Below, piece by piece: positions 44,999-58,280 of a DNA stretch of 64,000 nt. The notes below the pieces were generated by a model, which was not told the DNA's origin, did no database searches, and saw nothing but the letters and a program-made list of their open reading frames with translations. Position numbers and translations under genes: made by a program. Source of the DNA: Cephalopachus bancanus (Eukaryota > Chordata > Mammalia > Primates > Tarsiidae); contig JAPVLO010000623.1 of assembly GCA_027257055.1 (NCBI GenBank), positions 310,001 to 374,000 of the forward strand, read 5' to 3'. Each line of letters starts with the position of its first letter. Position 1 is the first letter of the stretch.

Positions 44999-45429
44999 AA
45001 GAAACCATAGCGTGTCTCAGAAAAGGGGTGGATAAAAGGGTTTATTATAAAATTTGGGCTTTGGTTGGATAATTTGGGGAAAAGCCTAAGGAAGTAGGAA
45101 TTCGTTCTATATTGAATGCTGTCAGAAAACAAGGGCAATTTTATGACTGGGCATCTTAAATATCCATAGGGAGGTAGACTAAAGTGGGGATAAGGCTTTT
45201 GTGGGTGGCATGGTGACCTTGTTTTTGTCTGAGCTTAGACAAAATTATGAAGTGGCCATGTTTTGCCTCATGTTCTTAATATAACATGTTCTTAGTATTA
45301 CATTGTTGGATGTTGATATTTTGTGAGATTGTTTATTTCCAACAGGAGAATATCACGGCCTACCTGTGAATACCAGGTCATCTTCTAGATGTCAGGGGAT
45401 GCTTTTTGTTCTTTTTTATTTGTGACTAC

Positions 45430-45555
45430 TTAATGCCATCTATCAGCTGTGTGACTTTAGGCAAGTTACTTTACCTGTCTGTACCTCAGTTCCCTCATTT
45501 ACAATTGAGGAAAATGGGCCTAACCATTGGCTTTTTATGAGAACTAAATGAACAA

Positions 45556-45556
<1 letters not shown>
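45430..45556 (+). mobile_element. MIR SINE fragment
   Basis: GCTGTGTGACTTTAGGCAAG and CTCAGTTCCCTCATTTACAA are the MIR core. Confidence 0.82.

Positions 45557-45620
<64 letters not shown>
45557..45620. repeat. (TA)n(CA)n microsatellite
   Basis: Seven TA units pass directly into about 25 CA units. It separates a MIR on the left from an L2 3' end on the right. Confidence 0.95.
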
Positions 45621-45621
<1 letters not shown>

Positions 45622-45960
45622 TGAGCTTCTTGAGGGCAGGGACAATGTGCATTGTCAGAGTAATCATAGCTAACTTTTATTGAGTGCTTTCAAAAGGCCA
45701 GGCACTGATGTTAACTGTAGTTACTCCAAGAAAACTTTTGAGGCCCCATCCCCACCTAGCCTAGGTGTCCTTCTCTGTGCTCCCATACCAGCTGTGTTTA
45801 TCTTAATCACTACACTTAGTATATGATACTGACACTGTCTGCTTATGTGTTTTCTTCTTTTTCTCCACTCATTTATGGAGAGGAGAGCAGGTACTTTCAT
45901 ATCTGAGCACAGTGCCCAGCACAACAGGTGAACTCTATAAAAAACACTGATTGAATTTTC
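45619..45960 (+). mobile_element. L2 3'-end pieces with a MIR fragment between
   Basis: TGTGAGCTTCTTGAGGGCAG at 45619 is L2. At 45662-45715 is a minus MIR fragment. From 45725 the CCTAGGTGTCCTTCTCTGTG segment is L2 again, ending near GAATTTTC. Confidence 0.7.
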
Positions 45961-46244
45961 ACCACATTCATTGCTTTGTCTAGGGTGGAACTCAGGTCAG
46001 GCCTGTATTAGCCTCCATCATCCTTTCCCTGGGGTTTTATTGACTAGAAAGGTAACAGGGGATCTTTAATAGAGCTATCCTCCCTGTAAGACAGATTTAA
46101 AGGCGAGAATCACTGTGAGACATCAGTGAAAAAAAGGTGCCATTTGGGAACAACTATCCCTGCTATTTAACATCCAATAGTAGCATATCCATTAGAGCAA
46201 AGTAGGGGTAATGAAGGAGTATGAGACTAGGACCTAGAATCTTG

Positions 46245-46400
46245 GGTTTTGGCCTTAATTCAAAAGTTTGACATAAACCGTGTGATGTTTAGTAAACCAC
46301 CAAACCTCTCTGAAGCTTAGTTTATCCATGGGGGGAAATGGGAAACATAATATCTTTCTACTGGCTACTAAAGCTTGATATCAAAGGTTAAAGAGAGTTT
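46245..46400 (+). mobile_element. MIR SINE
   Basis: GTGTGATGTTTAGTAAACCA and CCTCTCTGAAGCTTAGTTTA match the MIR core in plus orientation; diverged. Confidence 0.72.
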
Positions 46401-48844
46401 ACTAGAGTGTCTATTTGGGAAAAGCATTTAACCATTTCATTACCTTTATGTTATGTGCCTAGATGATTCTTAGCCCCTAAAACTGGTCTTGCAAAATCGC
46501 CACAGTCTTTCAGATGCCAACAAAGAACCAAGGGTATTGTAGTTTTCAGCCTGCTGTATCACCTTTCTAATAGCCCCATAACTCAGCCCGTTCCCAGTGA
46601 GGGCAGATATAGTTATCTGGAAATTTCTAAGGCATAGGAAATGCTGCCATTCTGGAGATGGATCGAGAAAGTTTCTTTCCATCATGCTGAGGCCAGACAC
46701 AGGATGTCTTTCAACCCAAACTTATGTTTTATCTTAGCCCAGAAGGATAAAAGAAGGCAAATGACAGAAATAACATTATTAAGGTATCATATACATATAC
46801 ATGTACAAGGGAGGAAACTACCATATTATTTTTCATATAATGTACCACCATTGTGCCCAGAGACTATATAGTAATCATAATAATGATCTCCGGCTGGGAC
46901 TTTATGGTGCTTTTCCCTGGTGAATTGCAAAGAATGGCCCAAAGGAACTCAGGAGGTCCAGATTTGAGAGGCCAATGAATTAAAACCAGCATCAGCTGTT
47001 CCTCTTGTTTGAGGGGCAACACCCAGCATGTTGAAGGCTCCCATTAAATACAATGGAACTGATAAGCTGTCTCAATACTCCTCTCTTTTGTCCTAAACAG
47101 AATTAGAAAACTATAGCTCTTACTCTCCAGTCAGTAGACAGATGTCTCATTTTTTTCTCCTTTCAGCAACCCTTGGAGGGGGTATTCAGCTAGTGTTTGG
47201 TTTAGGCCCTGTATTAGAGTTCAGGAGGAGAAAACAAAGACAATTAAAGGCACTTTTTCCCCTCAAGAAGCCTATAGGCTAGTGAGGGAGATGGAAACAC
47301 AGGAAGGCAACACTCTCAAGTTGTGCAGACTGAGGGCTGAGAGAGAGGTGAGAATAAGTCAAGGTTTCAGAGTACCAAAGGAGTTGCACCAGGTGTGGTG
47401 GCCCTCAGGGAGAAGTATGACTGTCCTAGGCAGTGAGGAGAAAAGTATATCAAGCATGGGTAAAAACATGAACTGAGGAAGGGAAGTGCTCAGGCAGGAT
47501 GGTGAGAAATGTATGTGGAAGTCAGTGACATGCCCAGCATGGCTGCAGCTGAGGACTCAGGAGCAAGCAAAATTTGGAGTTGAGTTGGGCCAGACTGAGA
47601 AGGCTTTGGAACGCTCAGATATTTTACCCTTAAATTCTTTCTCTCTACTCTATAAATGTGGAAAAGAAAGATCATGGCCACATGCTAGATAAGTGACTAA
47701 GGCAATAACTCTTGGGGTTTGGATGGTAGCAATGATGAACATTTATGATTTATGATGTACTTTCACATGCATCATGCCTTCTGTTTATGACAATCTATTC
47801 AAAATATCCCACAGCAGACATTCCCCTCCCTTCTGCTTCTTTGAAGGCTTATAACAAACAAACAAACAAACATAGCTTGTTGATTGAGCTCATTGTCCTA
47901 TGGAGTGGAGCTGAGTTGCTGAGAAATGATGACAACAATTAGGCCCACAAATTGAGATCAGAATAAAATGCTGGTTGTAATCCAGAGTGTCTGGCCATCC
48001 TGCCCCCATGTTCCTAACATATTGAAGTATCTTGGCTGCTGTGTTTAAAGCCAGTCAGGGCAAGGACAGCTCCTGTCACCTGAGTACTTCCCCTCTCGTG
48101 TAGAGCTTTAGAAATACACTGAGATAGGCTGAGTTACTTAGGGAACCGATATCTGGAGAAAGCCATCTCTATCTTCAGCTGCCAACGGCCATTGGAGAAG
48201 CTCTAGATGAAGCCAGGTTCAACAGTCCAGCACACAGGGCCTTGTTACATAGTTCTGCCCTCGAGCCAAAGTTGCCTGTGGCTTTGGCAGCACTGATCAA
48301 GGTAGGAGTGGCGGTGGGGATGGTGAGGAAGTGTGTCCAGACTCAGAACAGGACCATGGACAGAGATCAGCAGCCCTCTAACCGATGTCACAGTGAAGTA
48401 CAGCCTTCCATTCATGTGGCTGCATGCCTGGGTGACACTGAAGTTCTGTGGATAATGTATGGAGTGAGTGGGTTTGGGCCTTCTGGGTTGGGCACCGCCA
48501 GAGCACCCTGCATAGTGTGAGCATTTTCTCCGACACAGACTCATAGGCCTTATTCAGTGTGGAAGGTATGCTAAATGTGCATTGTTGAAAATTGCAATGT
48601 AGTCTAATGGTTTGAAAAGTAGTCCAAAATGAAGAGACACAGACAGACGGAGCTCAACCAGCTTTAGTAATATCTAGTCCAGGATTTCTTGGACATAGTA
48701 ACCTCTGCTCCTTTAAAGAAAGGACCTCAAAGAATTACTCTTCATGTAAAATCCAATATCTCAGAGTGTTCCCCATTCCTCCACCCCCATCGACCCAGGT
48801 AAAGGAAAAGAGGTTAAGTTTATTGTAGTGGAAAAACACTAGAC
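46401..48844. other. Unique non-coding stretch
   Basis: No exon or recognised transposon. A (CAAA)n run is at about 47851-47872. The 92- and 99-codon overlapping ORFs at 48242-48544 have no domain. Confidence 0.5.
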
Positions 48845-48975
48845 ATGGAAACAAATGGCCTTGGGTTCTGCCTCTTACTAATGTGATTCTGAACAGTTTA
48901 CTAAGTTTTTCAAAGCCATAGTCTTCTAATCCACAAAAAGGGGCCAATAGCAATAATCTCTACCACGCACAGAGA
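48845..48975 (+). mobile_element. MIR SINE fragment
   Basis: ATGTGATTCTGAACAGTTTA and CATAGTCTTCTAATCCACAA with CAATAATCTCTACCACG correspond to MIR; diverged. Confidence 0.65.
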
Positions 48976-49689
48976 GAATGTGTGAGAGGTTCACAAGTTA
49001 AGGTGTATGAAAACACCTGGCGAAAGACGTGTATATAGAGGCATATAATAAATGTGTCTGTTCATGTATGTATTCCAGAAGTTTATGAAATATCCTATCC
49101 TGCAGGAAGACTTGCCTAAGTCATTGATGGAGATATGTTTTCTTCTTTCTATACTAGCAGTTCCTATGATATTCTCCTTTTTACCCTGTTAACAGCTGCG
49201 ACTCCTGCTGATGTTGATAATGTTGGTGATAGTGATAGTGTAATGTGGAGAATAATGACTGGCTGAGATCATGGAATAAATAATATAGGTAAAAAAGAGA
49301 GAGAGAAGAATACTTTACGAAGAAAACAGGGGCTCTGGCTGTTTTGAGGTCTGACCTTCCCTGAACTAGCCTCTTCAGGCCCACCTACATGAGCATTCAT
49401 GCCAAATCTGTAAGAACACTGCACTAGGGGATATGTAGCAAAATGTGTCTTAAGAGGCACCTGCCCAGAATGAAGGGTGTATTTCAAGAGTGAATGCAGA
49501 ACAAAGAAGGAAAAGAGATGTTTCCATTCATCAAAGACAAAAGCTTCCTGAGCATCCTTTTTGGCTATATACATACCAACCTATTGGTGTCTAGGCAATG
49601 TGAAGTCAATGTACGCCTAGTGTGGCTATTTGTTCAGAACAGTGCATAAGTGTCTTCAGCTTTGGTAAATAACACATGGACATTCTTCA

Positions 49690-50510
49690 TTTTATATCTC
49701 CATGTCTTTGTCCACGCTGTTCCCTCAGCCTGGAATGCCCTATCTTTGCCTTCATACATCAAAATCCTTCTCTTCCTTTAAGGTCCAGTTGAAATGTCAT
49801 AACATTTCTAAGGTCTTTCTTTAATCCCCCTGTATTATTTTCCTAGGGCTGCTGCAATACATTGTTACAAACTTGGCTCTAGAGCCCAGAAGTCTGAAAT
49901 CAAGGTGTTAGCAGGACCACACTCCTTCCAAGAACTCTAGGAAAGAATCCTTCCTTACCCTCTTCCAGTTTCTGGTGGCTTCTGACATTCTTTGGCTTGT
50001 GGCGGCATAACTACAACCTCTGCCTCCATCTTTGCATGACCTTCTTCCCTATGTCTCTGTATTTCTCATATTCTTATATGGGTGCTTGTCATGGATTCAG
50101 CTCATATTGTGTTAATCTAGGATGATTTCATCTCAAGATCTGTCACTTAATTACATCTGCCAAGACCCTTTTTCCAAATAAGTTTGCATCCACAGGTATT
50201 GAGATTGGGACTTGAACACATCTTTTTGGGAATCGCCATTTAACCCACTACATCTTTCCAGACCAAATTCATAATTCCCCATATTTTGACCTTACACAGC
50301 ACATATTTTTGCTCATAAGAACTTGACTTTACTCTTTCTTCTTCTTCTATATTATAGGTGTTTGAATAAAAGTCTGTCTCTCTGACTAGAAAGCAAATTC
50401 TTTAAGAGCAAAAACCATGCCTTATTCACCTCTGTGAAACTCGTTGCTTACCTTAGTGCCTGACATATAGTAGGTGCTTAATTCATTATTTTTGAAATAA
50501 AAAATGACTG
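49690..50510 (+). mobile_element. L2 3' end interrupted by another old repeat
   Basis: L2 runs 49690-49838 (CCACGCTGTTCCCTCAGCCT, AGGTCCAGTTGAAATGTCAT). It resumes at about 50253 (GACCTTACACAGCACATATT; GTGCCTGACATATAGTAGGT) in the same orientation. Between them, 49839-50252 is a separate element beginning TTATTTTCCTAGGGCTGCTG and ending AACCCACTAC. I recognise that pattern as an old mammalian repeat but do not name the family. Confidence 0.75.
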
Positions 50511-52044
50511 ATTTACTTTCCAATTACAGAACAGAGAGAAACAGCTGTGAAAGGCAGACTATGAGCAACAATGTACTACCTAACCATCAGAGTTATGATG
50601 TAGAATAAATGCCTGCCTCTGAGTAAGTATTGGCTTCCCTATCACCAAGAGGAAATTGTAACTCCCTGCGGTATTATAGTCCAAACAGCAATGGTTTCCT
50701 GAGAATCCTCAAGTCAAGCCATCCTGCCTCCCAACCTTATTTACTGATTTACTCAAGTAGCTATCATTCATTCATTCAAGTAACTGAGCTCCTATATGCC
50801 AATTAACTGAGACACTATAGGCTAGGCATGGTAGATGAATAAATCTATAAGGTATAGATATTGTCCTTTATGAGCTTAGAGTTATCTAAAAAAGAAAGGC
50901 ATACACACACACCTGATATTTAAGGGGTCAGATATGATAATCTGACTGTAGGCGTAACTGGTGGACTACTGCCAGGAAAAGTTAGAGAGCCTATTGCCTC
51001 AATAGAACTTAGAACCATGACATTGGTCAGGGAAGCCTGCCACTTTTTTTTTTTTATACATCCATGTTCTTTGGGCTTCCTCTGATACAACACTAATTAC
51101 TCAGGGCACATATTCTCTACCCATTTTATAGATCAGAATAAAACATTCCTGTTTGCCAAATTCTATCTAATCATCAACTCTTTAAACACAAGAGCAACTC
51201 AACTTTTCATTTTGTATTGAAACTCTAGGAGGTTAAGGCAGAGTACCAGGAGGTTTATTTGTATAATATCTTCCAGACACACACCACCCCACTCCAAGCC
51301 CCAAAAGACACTGTGAATAGGACTTTGAAACTGACAATTGGGGTCCCAAGTGCTGGAATTAAGATGCTTAAATAAAGGAGGAGAATTAAAGGCTGCCTGA
51401 AACTCTCAGAATGAAGTAGGGTATGGTGGAGTGAGAAAGGGAGAGTTGAAGGATATATGTCCCCATTTCAGGCCCAGGGACAAAAAGGCAAATAGTTAAG
51501 AACAGGATGGGTGTAGAGGTGCAGGAAAATAGTCCTGCCCACATAGTCCCCTATATAAACTGATGAAAAGCTGTTGTGGGAATGAGGGGATGGAGTGGAG
51601 AGTCACAGCACCAAACTAGGTGGGGAGGGATTGGAGCCAGGTGGTTGAAAACTCTGACTAAAACTGAATTCTTGAGCTGTGGTTTTGGCCCAGGAGACTT
51701 ACAGTATTACCAAAGCACATGTGTATGGTGCTTTACAATTTATAAAGCTATTTCACAACTACTGTCCCATAGCCTTTAAAGGCTGGAAAGAATTGTTAAA
51801 CCTATACCCTCATGCAATGCCAGAATTCTATGCTAACCATTTCATTTGCTTCTCGTACTATCTTAGTGAAATACCTAGTGTGGATAAAATGATCACTATT
51901 ATTATACTTACCACTTAACAGAGGAGGAAGCAAGCCAAGATAGGCAAGTGACTTGGCTGGCCCCAGTCACACAACTGGAAAGTGGTGGAGTTGAGTCTTT
52001 ACTAGAAGTACTGAACTACTTGCTTGTCCCCAAAAGCTGCGTGT
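50511..52044. other. Unique stretch with MIR-like segment
   Basis: No exon seen. A MIR-type element in minus orientation spans about 51700-51975 (GTGCTTTACAATTTATAAAG; CAGAGGAGGAAGCAAGCCAA). T-run at 51042-51055. Confidence 0.5.
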
Positions 52045-52352
52045 TCTTTCATGTGTCTGTGCTTTTGCACAAGTTCGCTTTTCTGCTCAAAATGTCCTTT
52101 CCTCTTTCTCTGGTGATCTTCAGCTTACCTGTCAAGACCTAGCTTGAATATCACCTTTTCACTGAAGCTCCCCCTGACTTCTTACCATCCCAAGAAGAAT
52201 GAGTGGCTATTTTCTTTGGGCTCTTATGACATCTTGTGTGGTATAAGTCTTGATTAAAGCACTGATCTTTATGTATTATAAGTATTTCAGCATGTGTCTG
52301 CTCCCATATTGGACTGAGAATTCCTAGCTCCCTCAGGGTAAGGAACCTTGCT
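52045..52352 (+). mobile_element. L2 3' end
   Basis: TGCTTTTGCACAAGTTCGCT, CCTGTCAAGACCTAGCTTGA, AGCTCCCCCTGACTTCTTAC and the final GACTGAGAATTCCTAGCTCC are in L2 order. A 5'-inverted L1 was inserted into its tail. Confidence 0.8.
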
Positions 52353-52357
52353 TGCTT

Positions 52358-53445
52358 CTTTTTTTTTTCTTTAATTTTAAAGATGTGGAGTACAATTCAG
52401 GGTTAGGTATACAAATGGCCATGTACAGGTAAAGTTTGGGCCTCACTTTGGTCCCCACTTCACCTGGTTTGAGATCAGGTACCCTTATTGATGAAGTGTG
52501 TCCTCCATTTCCTCCCCTGGCAGTTTCCCACTACTGCCAATCCCTTTCTCGTAGTATTATGATAATTGTTCAGGGTCCGCCAATGAGTGAGAACATGTGG
52601 TACTCAGTTCTTTGTTTCTGTGATAGAACACTGAGTCACCTAGGCATAGAGGGAACATACCTTAAAATAGTAAGTGCCATCTATGATAAACCCACAGCCA
52701 ACATATTGCTAAATGGATAAAAATTGGAAGCACTTCCCCTGAAAACCAAAACAAGACAAGGCTGCCCACTTTCACCCCTCCTGTTCAACACAGTGTTGGA
52801 AGTCCTAGTTAGAGCAATCAGTCAAGAGAAGGAAATCAGGGGTATAGAAAAAAAGGAAGTCAAGTTATCCCTCTTTGCTGAATATATGATTCTATACCTC
52901 AAAAATCCAAGAGAATCTGTTAAAAACCTTCTTGTACTGATAAAGGACTTTGGCAAGGCCTTAGGGGACAAAATCAACACACAAATAACAGTCACATTCT
53001 TATATACCAACAAGGGACAGGCAGAGAGCCAAATAAAAAGCACAGTTCCATTCACAATAGCCACCAAAAAAAAAAAAAAAAAAAAAGAAAGAAAGAAAGA
53101 AAAAGAAAGACCTTGGTATCTTTCTAACCAGAGAAGCGAAAGACCTTATGAACGAGAACTACCAAACACTTCTTAAAGAAACCAAAGATGACACTAACAA
53201 GGAAAAATATTCCATGCTCATGGATTGGAAAAATCAACACTGTTAAGATGTCCATCCTACCCAAGGTAATCTACAGATTTCGTGCAATACACATTAAATT
53301 ATCAGTACTAATCTTCTCAGACCTGGAAACGACAATACAGAAATTCATATGGAAACATAAATGACCTTGAATAGCTAAAACAATCCTCAGCAAAAGAAAC
53401 AGACTCTAAACTTTATTACAAGGTTACAGTAATCAAAACAGCCTG
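52358..53445 (-). mobile_element. 5'-inverted LINE-1 (twin priming)
   Basis: T-run and L1 3' UTR in minus orientation at 52358-52634, then an abrupt switch near 52636 to plus-strand ORF2 RT ([30 protein letters not shown]). The ORF at 52436-52720 spans the joint. The RT active-site box reads FAEYM where FADDM is expected. The plus half ends near 53445 after AATCAAAACAGCCTG. No target duplication was found. A short deletion lies near 53400. Confidence 0.88.
53066..53109. repeat. A21 plus (GAAA)n microsatellite in L1 ORF2
   Basis: It lies between CATTCACAATAGCCACC and ACCTTGGTATCTTT, the same ORF2 position as the (CA)28 at 21521. Confidence 0.93.
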
Positions 53446-53452
53446 TCCCAGG

Positions 53453-56220
53453 TACTTACATTTGAATAATAAAATGTCTAAATAGGTGAATGAACTGAAG
53501 ATTGGATGCACACTGTTACATCAGCTATGGCCCCACAGATGAGTGTTCCTAAGAAATGTCCTCAAATAACAGTGGGTTCTTTCTTAACCCTGGTTCAGTC
53601 AACAAGTTCATCAAAATCCCGATGAGCCTAACCAGTTGCCAGGTTCCTTGTTCACTACAAGAACACCCTGACCAGGATCACTGTCTCTGCAAGAAGTTCA
53701 TTCAGTTTCATGGTTGGCATGATCCTGAAGACAACCTGAAGATGCCCTCATGTCCCCCTGCCTGAATTCAGATGGCCCTATAGATAGAGATGTCTGGAGG
53801 ATAAACAGGAAGAAAGAAAAGAAGAGTAAGGAGGAAAAGAAAAAGGAAACAAGAAGGGAGAGATGAGAGGGAGAGAAAAAGCCAGAAGAGAGGGAATAAC
53901 AGAAAGGCAGATGTACTCCCTTAAATAAAATGGTAGACATTGTCGGAGTTGGAAGATCACAGCTAACTGGCACTATCCTCACATAAAATAGTATCAATGG
54001 AGTTTTTCTCAACAACATGCTGGGTGGCTTTGTCTTGTCTACATATTCTTTTGAACACATGGTTTCTGAACACTTGGCTTCTGAACTCTCAGCTCCACAT
54101 AATCTCCCATGAAAGCCAGATCTACTGTTTCCTTGATTTGCAGAAGTCACTGAACATTGCCTTTTCTCAGAAATCAGAATTTTCTTCCTTTGTAATTTGG
54201 TCATTCTGACATGTTTTCACCTTTGTCTACCTAATCAGCTAGAATTTAAAGCTCTAAGATACTAATTTTCATAAACACATTTGCAACCCATCAAAGTTGG
54301 CTAAAAACACATTCTGTAAAGAGAAATTCTAATTGTCAAATTCTTCATTGACTTCCATTGTAAAGTTGAAGGCGTGTTCCCATGGAAACTGTCCCCACAA
54401 CAAGCTGAATCCAAGGCTTTTGGTGAAGAAGGGTCAACTATGCTGTGCTAGCAATGACTGGGCAAGACTGGGCAGTGTGTGAAATAATGTACATGAAAGC
54501 AAAATGCTATATAAATAGAAGATAGTGCTAGTAGTAGCAGCAGGACAAGCATCCACTCTTGGTCCCAGAGCCATGCTTGTGTACTTTCAGCTTCTGGAAA
54601 GTATTAGAATCTTCCCTACCTTAGATATTTTCAAACTGCTTTCCACATTCCTCCTAAACCTATCAGCACTCCTTATCACACTATGTTGATTAAAAATATG
54701 TCCAGAACACTTAACACCATCTAGCTTACCAATTATTTTATATATTGGTTATTTATGTTCTGCTGCACTGCTCCTCCCATTAAGATGTAAGCAACATGAA
54801 AACATGGATTTTTAAAAAACTACTGTATTATCATCACCTGGAACAATCCCTGATACATGGTAGATGCTCAGTAAGTATCGTTCAATGAATGAATGCTTTT
54901 TCCTCTGGCTGTAAAACTAATTTCTCTGCCTCAACTTCCTTTACCTGGTTAAATCCTTCACAGTCTCCAGAATGCAACTGAAATATTATTTCCTCAAGGA
55001 AGCTTTCTTTTGCTTTATCCTTGGTAGTAGCCTCCTATCATATTTTGTCTCGGCAGCCTACAGTTCCCCTGTAGAGCACAATTAAATAATAAATCACGTA
55101 ATTTCTTATTTATATGTCTGCACCTCTCAAGACAGAAACTCCATGAGGGCAGAGATTGCATTGGGTTCACTTCTAAATGCCTTGAATTGGGTCTGACACA
55201 TGATAGGTGCTTAGTAAATAACATATAGATTATGGAATACAAATTGTGCCAGTTATGGGATGGATCAGGGAGTCTCAGTTTAAGCATATATTGTTAAGCA
55301 TAGGATTTAGACATGTCTAGAGGACTTATGGAGTGGCCTTTTAAGGGATCTATTTAGATGATGGATTGAGAAGGCTTCTGGGAAAGAATCCAATGAGAAA
55401 AAAAGCAAGTAGAGGCCCACAAGGTTAAATAAACAGCAGTGAACAGCATGAGCAAGAAAGGTAAAACTCAATAGAGTACTGGTTGCAGTGTCTACCATTC
55501 AGCTTGTTCTTTGACCCAGATCTTGGGATATTAAAAGCTGAGGGTTTAAAAAAAATTTATTAAGATAAAAAAAAAACCCAAAGAATATTATATGAGGCAG
55601 AAAAATATTTTGTTATAGCTGGGGCATGCAATAAAATATGGTTGCCTCTTTAAAAAAAAAGCTAAGTTTTAAAGAGAGAGTGACAGAAGGAAAAACAATG
55701 AAAGCTCTTCCATAAAAAACAGAGCAGATATAAGAAACATGAAGCAGCCCTGCTTTGGGAGCTTTTTTATTTAATGTAGCCTGAAAATGAAGGCATAGCC
55801 TGGCTCAAAAGAAGATCCATGATGCAGACAATAAAACCCTTAATATTAGCTTCCGGTGCCAGCACCATCTCTGATATACATTGATGATGATAACAGTGGC
55901 CACAGCAGTGAGAGCTGCAGCTCTGGAACACCAGAGACCTGCACCTCAGCACTAGAGAGAAGAAAATGGCGGAAGACAACTTCAGCTGAGAGAGCTGTGC
56001 TTGTGAACACATCTTCTGACAATGCTTGGAAAGAACTAGGTTATAATATTCTAGTCCTCATCTGGTAATTGGTAATTTATTTTATAGAATAAAACTTTGC
56101 CAAGTTAAATATATTCTCTCTCTTTCCGTAATCACCAGGACCATCTAGCCTCAGCTGCCCCGGTAACTCCAGCAGTTTTCAGCAATATTCACATCTCTCT
56201 CTTTTCATACTTTCAATTTG
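53453..56220. other. Unique stretch with two L2 3' ends
   Basis: No exon seen. L2-like 3' ends at about 54610-54890 (CCTGATACATGGTAGATGCT) and 54905-55235 (TGAGGGCAGAGATTGCATTG). A purine-rich tract spans about 53810-53910. The 70-codon ORF at 55856-56068 is Ser/Asp-rich with no domain. Confidence 0.55.
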
Positions 56221-56369
56221 TTATGTTATTTTTAGTTAAAAATAAGTTTTATTGAGATATAATTCACATAGCAAACAATTCACCATTTTAATGTGTACAA
56301 TTCAATGACTTTTATTATATGCACAGAGTGGTACAACAATTGCTGCTATCAATTTTAGAACACTGTCAT

Positions 56370-56495
56370 CACTCCCAAAAGTGAACTATAATTGAGAATC
56401 CAGAAAAAAAATACATTGATGTTCATGTGGTTTTCAACAAGGGCACCAAAGCAATTCAATGAAGGAAAGAATAATGTTCTCAACACTCCCAAAAG
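56370..56495. repeat. 102-bp inverted templated insertion with 12-bp TSD
   Basis: CACTCCCAAAAG flanks the insert at 56370-56381 and 56484-56495. The insert 56382-56483 is the reverse complement of 57592-57680 in the same L1, differing at about four of 90 positions. The L1 3' UTR is colinear when one repeat and the insert are removed. Confidence 0.85.
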
Positions 56496-58214
56496 AAACA
56501 AAAAACTTGTACGCATCAGCAGTAACTTTCCATTTACCCTCAACCCCTCCCCCTCAAGCCTAGGCAACTACTAATCCACTTTCTGAATCTATAGATTTGC
56601 CTATTCTGGACATTTCATATAAACAGATCATACAGTATTGTAACTGCCTTCTTTCACTACTTACCATAATGCTTTCAATGTTCATCCATGTTGTATCCTG
56701 TATCAGTATGACATTCCTTTTTAAATAATAACTTAAATAATATTCCACTGTATGGGCACACTACATTTTATTTATCAATTCATCATTTGATGGACATTTG
56801 CATTGTCTGCACTTTTTAGCTACTAAAATAATGCTGCCATGAACATTAGTGTACACATTTTTGTTTTCAGTTATCTTGTATATATATCTGGGAGTGGAAT
56901 TTCTGAATTACATGAAAATTCTGTTTTGCATTTGGAGTAACTGTCAGGCTGTTTTCCAAAGATGCTGCACCATTTTACACTCCTACTAACAACATATGAG
57001 CATTCCAATTTCTCCACATCCTACCAACACTTGTTATTATCTTTTTTATTTATAGCCATCTTAGTGAGTGTGAAATGGTAGATCATTGTGGTTCTGATTG
57101 TATTTCCTTAATGGCTAATGATATTGAGCATCTTTTAATGGACTTATTGGCCATTTGTAGATATTCTTTGAAAAAGTGTTTATTCAGATCCTTTTTCCCA
57201 TTTTTAATTGGGTTATATATCTTTTTATTACTGAGTTATAAGAGTTCTCTACATATTCTACATAAAATCCTTCCACAAAAATGTGATTTGTCATTGTATT
57301 CTCCCATTATTTGAGGTGTCATTTCACTTTCTTGACACACAAAAGATTTTATTTTTTATGAAGTCTAATTTGTCTATTTTTGCTTTCATCCCTTGTGCTT
57401 TTTGATGTTATGTCTAATCCCAAATCACAGACTTATTTGTATGTTTTCTTCTAATAGTTTTATAATTTAAGCACTTAAATTTCAGTCTTTGATCAATTTT
57501 GACATAATGTTTTTACATGGTGTGAGGTAGGTATTCAAACTCATTATTTTGCAGATGGATAACCAGTTGTCCCAGCACTATGTGTCAACACTATTCTTTC
57601 CTTCATTGAATTGTTTTGGTGCCCTTGTTGAAAACCACGTGAACATCAATGTATTTTTTTCTGGATTCTCAATTATAGTCCACTGATTTGTATTTCTAAC
57701 CTTAAGCCAGTGCCACACTGTCTTGATTACCATACCTATGTAGTAAGTTTTGAAATTGGCAAGTGTGAGTCTTTCAATTATTTTCTTTCAAAAGAATATT
57801 TTAGATATTTTTGGTGCATTGAATTTCCATATGAATTTTAGGAACAGTTTGTCAATTTATATAAATAATCAAATTGGTATTTTCATAGAGACCTACAGAT
57901 CAATTGGGGGAGTATTGTCATTTTAGCAATATTAAATCTCTCAATCCATAAAGACATAAGATGTCTTTTCATTTATCTAGGTCTTCTTTCATTTTTTATA
58001 ACAATGTTTTGTGGTTTTCAGAATATACATTTTACACTTCTTTTGTTAAATTTGTTCCTAAGTACTTTATTTTTTGGTGCTATTATAAATGAAATTGTTT
58101 TCTTAATTTCATTTTTGGACTGCTCATTGCTAGCATATAAAAATAACAGTGATTTTTGCTTGTTGATATTGTATCTTACAACTTTCCTGAATTTTTTTAT
58201 TACCTCTAATAGGT

Positions 58215-58277
<63 letters not shown>

Positions 58278-58280
58278 GTA
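58215..58280. repeat. (CT)n(GT)n compound microsatellite
   Basis: About 13 CT units pass into about 19 GT units inside the old L1. Confidence 0.95.

Noticed and set aside
55856..56068. Ser/Asp-rich 70-codon ORF
   Set aside because: No splice sites in frame and no recognisable motif. Composition alone does not support an exon.
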